DNA of 33,410 bases from Ectocarpus siliculosus (Eukaryota > Sar > Phaeophyceae > Ectocarpales > Ectocarpaceae). The position numbers and the translations under genes are program-made. How positions within the stretch are numbered: the first letter of the stretch is position 1; each line of letters begins with the position of its first letter. The notes below the pieces were generated by a model. The model was not told where the DNA came from. It searched no databases and saw only the letters and a program-made list of their open reading frames with translations. The stretch is taken from contig FN649747.1 of NCBI GenBank assembly GCA_000310025.1, forward strand, positions 1,183,346 to 1,216,755, in the 5' to 3' direction. Positions 33,001 through 33,410 of this stretch are shown one piece after another.

Positions 33001-33410
33001 CACGAGCGTCCGTGGTTTCAGCGTATCTGTCTTTTAACTGAAAGTATTAAAATATTGAAGCTACAGACATTTTCATGTTTTTTCGGCAGCCCTAATTTTC
33101 CTTTTTTTAAGCTAGCATGAGATACGTGGAAGATAAACTCGTGTCGTGTGCACAATCGAAACCCTTGTGGAGAAGCTTCCGCAGTACACACACGCCGCTT
33201 GCTCAACGCGCGACGGGACCTATGCAAGCCGTTGAAATCGTCCGTCACATCTCTTTTTTTGTTTTCATGTACTTCTTTCTGCCGCCCCCCGGTCCCGGTC
33301 CCGGTCCCCTCGATCTCAACCGCCGAAACCGAGTTGAACCATCGGCACCTATCACATCCGCATCTCCCAACACCTGCCCCACTCATATCCTAACCCCGCC
33401 TCCTCGACCC
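19573..33410 (+). CDS. CBP/p300-family lysine acetyltransferase (gene 2, 3' end outside window)
   Basis: My model has exons 19573-19989, 23040-23987, 24213-24665, 25293-25475, 25923-26084, 26577-26729, 27250-27421, 27826-28652, 29259-29384, 29693-30643, 31255-31389, 31728-31825, 32144-32283 and 32529-32742. All joins keep phase, with GT donors and AG acceptors, and give more than 1,650 residues. Domains in order are a Gln/Ala/Gly/His-rich N-terminus, bromodomain (about 668-772), RING/PHD-type zinc module (about 795-1,135, split by a long insert), low-complexity insert (about 1,148-1,464) and KAT11 HAT (from about 1,465). CBP/p300 enzymes acetylate histones H3/H4 and other nuclear proteins and act as transcriptional co-activators. 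The start at 19573 is the first ATG of an open exon and is less certain than the exons from 25923 on. ZZ and TAZ2 would lie past the right edge. Confidence 0.9.
19990..23039 (+). other. 3-kb first intron of gene 2
   Basis: The intron runs from GTGATC to AACAG. It contains several medium open frames, the best being 20936-21319 (127 codons, ATG start), which match no family I know and lack a clear splice context. It also contains a run of 17 C (22029-22045) and, at 22201-22223, a short hairpin with GCTGCCGC and GCGGCAGC arms. A short ATGCGTTGA segment (21972-21980) sits between a very good acceptor and GTAAGT donor. If it is spliced in, it adds a stop codon. Confidence 0.5.
24657..24755. repeat. 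90-bp imperfect tandem duplication across a splice donor
   Basis: AGTCGACAG followed by GT occurs at the true donor (exon end 24665) and again 90 bp later (24747-24755). Each is followed by a GGGGTGAA word and then by ACGCATGCCGTAGTCGTTAA. The second unit carries the full dispersed repeat copy 3; the first carries only a 32-bp fragment of it. Confidence 0.7.
24789..24892 (-). repeat. Dispersed ~100-bp repeat, copy 3
   Basis: It has the core ACGCATGCCGTAGTCGTTAA, CCATTGGCCTCGCATCC, GAGCGATATGCGG and TTTCGCCGGCCCAGGC, in the same orientation as copies 1 and 2. It is more diverged. It lies in a gene 2 intron, showing the repeat is dispersed across genes and not only locally duplicated. Confidence 0.75.
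25923..26729 (+). other. Bromodomain (gene 2 exons 25923-26084 and 26577-26729)
   Basis: The sequence reads [86 protein letters not shown]. All hallmarks are present: the PVDP-x-K-x-x-IPDYF ZA loop, the P-MDL-GTIK turn, and the Asn of GFNP, which in this family contacts acetyl-lysine. The intron falls exactly between MDL and GTI, phase 0. Confidence 0.95.
26898..26926 (+). other. Possible 29-nt cryptic or poison exon in gene 2
   Basis: The segment is bounded by CCCCCTACAG on the left and GTGAGT on the right, both better than several real sites in the gene. Skipping it joins bromodomain to RING in phase. Including it shifts the frame and meets a TGA within the next exon. Whether it is ever spliced is unknown. 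Confidence 0.35.
27250..29384 (+). other. RING/PHD zinc module split by a low-complexity insert
   Basis: Exon 27250-27421 holds [17 protein letters not shown] and CHHCNKRVV. Exon 27826-28652 begins [18 protein letters not shown], completing the first Cys/His cluster. It continues for about 250 Ala/Gly/Pro/Ser-rich residues, and ends [14 protein letters not shown]. Exon 29259-29384 finishes the PHD finger with QVCALFNA and FVCPLCRL. In animal CBP/p300 the RING is inserted in the PHD and the two pack against the HAT to regulate it. Here the same order is kept but the pieces are pushed far apart in sequence. Confidence 0.85.
28967..29147. repeat. 73-bp direct repeat, two copies, 108-bp period
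   Basis: 28967-29039 and 29075-29147 share GCAGCCGAAGGCAATTCCAA, GAATA, GCTGATGATT and CAGTTCTGTAAACGATAGAC with a few substitutions. Both are in the intron that splits the PHD finger. Not coding. Confidence 0.9.
29693..30643 (+). other. Low-complexity insert between PHD and HAT
   Basis: A single 317-codon exon, phase 0 at both ends, opens with a basic TARKRPKS and is otherwise Ala/Gly/Pro/Thr-rich. It includes a tract of 12 Gln, and ends acidic ([10 protein letters not shown]). Removing it would leave the frame intact. No fold is recognisable, and the length in the usual CBP family at this point is far shorter. Confidence 0.8.
30005..30040 (+). repeat. Coding (CAG)12 polyglutamine tract
   Basis: Twelve pure CAG codons in the insert exon of gene 2. 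Pure runs of this type are length-variable in populations. Confidence 0.9.
31255..32742 (+). other. KAT11 (CBP/p300) HAT domain, N-terminal and central part
   Basis: Four exons join to give [18 protein letters not shown], then [94 protein letters not shown] and GWYGNMLK. The Trp of HIWSCPP and the Tyr of GWYGNML correspond to p300 Trp1436 and Tyr1467, used in catalysis. The LDS and RTAVYHE motifs correspond to acetyl-CoA contacts. The catalytic core therefore looks intact. The segment that follows in p300, including the autoinhibitory loop, is not found within the window. Confidence 0.95.
32743..33410 (+). other. Right edge: intron and unresolved continuation of gene 2
   Basis: The exon ending 32742 needs a following exon that supplies one base to complete Lys. 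An acceptor at 32972 gives [14 protein letters not shown] and runs to a stop at 33120, but it does not resemble the HAT family and would truncate the domain. The true next exon is more likely outside the window. A GGTCCC repeat lies near 33291-33307. Confidence 0.45.

Noticed and set aside
32973-33120. Next exon of the HAT domain with stop at 33120
   Set aside because: The translation does not resemble the CBP/p300 HAT sequence expected after the catalytic Tyr and would cut the domain short.

Overview
The window is nuclear DNA from an intron-rich eukaryote. Two large protein genes lie head-to-tail on the + strand and together occupy about 30 of the 33.4 kb. Coding exons are GC-rich with strong G/C at third positions. 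Introns are mostly 250-650 bp and rich in T, low-complexity tracts and small repeats, and several proteins segments are Ala/Gln/Gly homopolymers. This combination fits a stramenopile such as a brown alga (Ectocarpus-like), but no species marker is present, so the assignment is inference. There is no operon, CRISPR array, phage or bacterial feature.

Left edge (1-2481): two clusters of a GGTGCG-type minisatellite and about 1.3 kb with no gene I can defend. Gene 1 (2482-18503): about 17-19 exons encoding a protein of roughly 1,400 residues. It has an N-terminal leucine-rich repeat domain with a C-terminal cap, a disordered linker, then a long coiled coil assembled from many small exons. The architecture is that of centriole/basal-body LRR-coiled-coil proteins (LRRCC1/VFL1 type). 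Three of its introns are best read as GC-AG introns. Its introns hold a 180-bp TA-flanked MITE, a 220-bp foldback element, copies of a dispersed ~100-bp repeat, a tRNA-like relic and several tandem repeats.

A spacer of about 1.1 kb (18504-19572) separates the genes. Gene 2 (19573 to beyond the right edge) is a CBP/p300-family histone acetyltransferase. It has a long low-complexity N-terminus, then a bromodomain, a RING/PHD module split by a ~250-residue low-complexity insert, a second ~317-residue insert, and the KAT11 HAT domain with its catalytic Trp and Tyr visible. The window ends inside the HAT, so any ZZ and TAZ2 domains would lie outside it.

The two genes need not work together: gene 1 is probably cytoskeletal/centrosomal and gene 2 is a nuclear co-activator. 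All exon boundaries were derived by hand from reading frame, phase and splice consensus. The exon joining 17638 to 18306, the start of exon 15, the 5' end of gene 2 and the exon after 32742 are unresolved.
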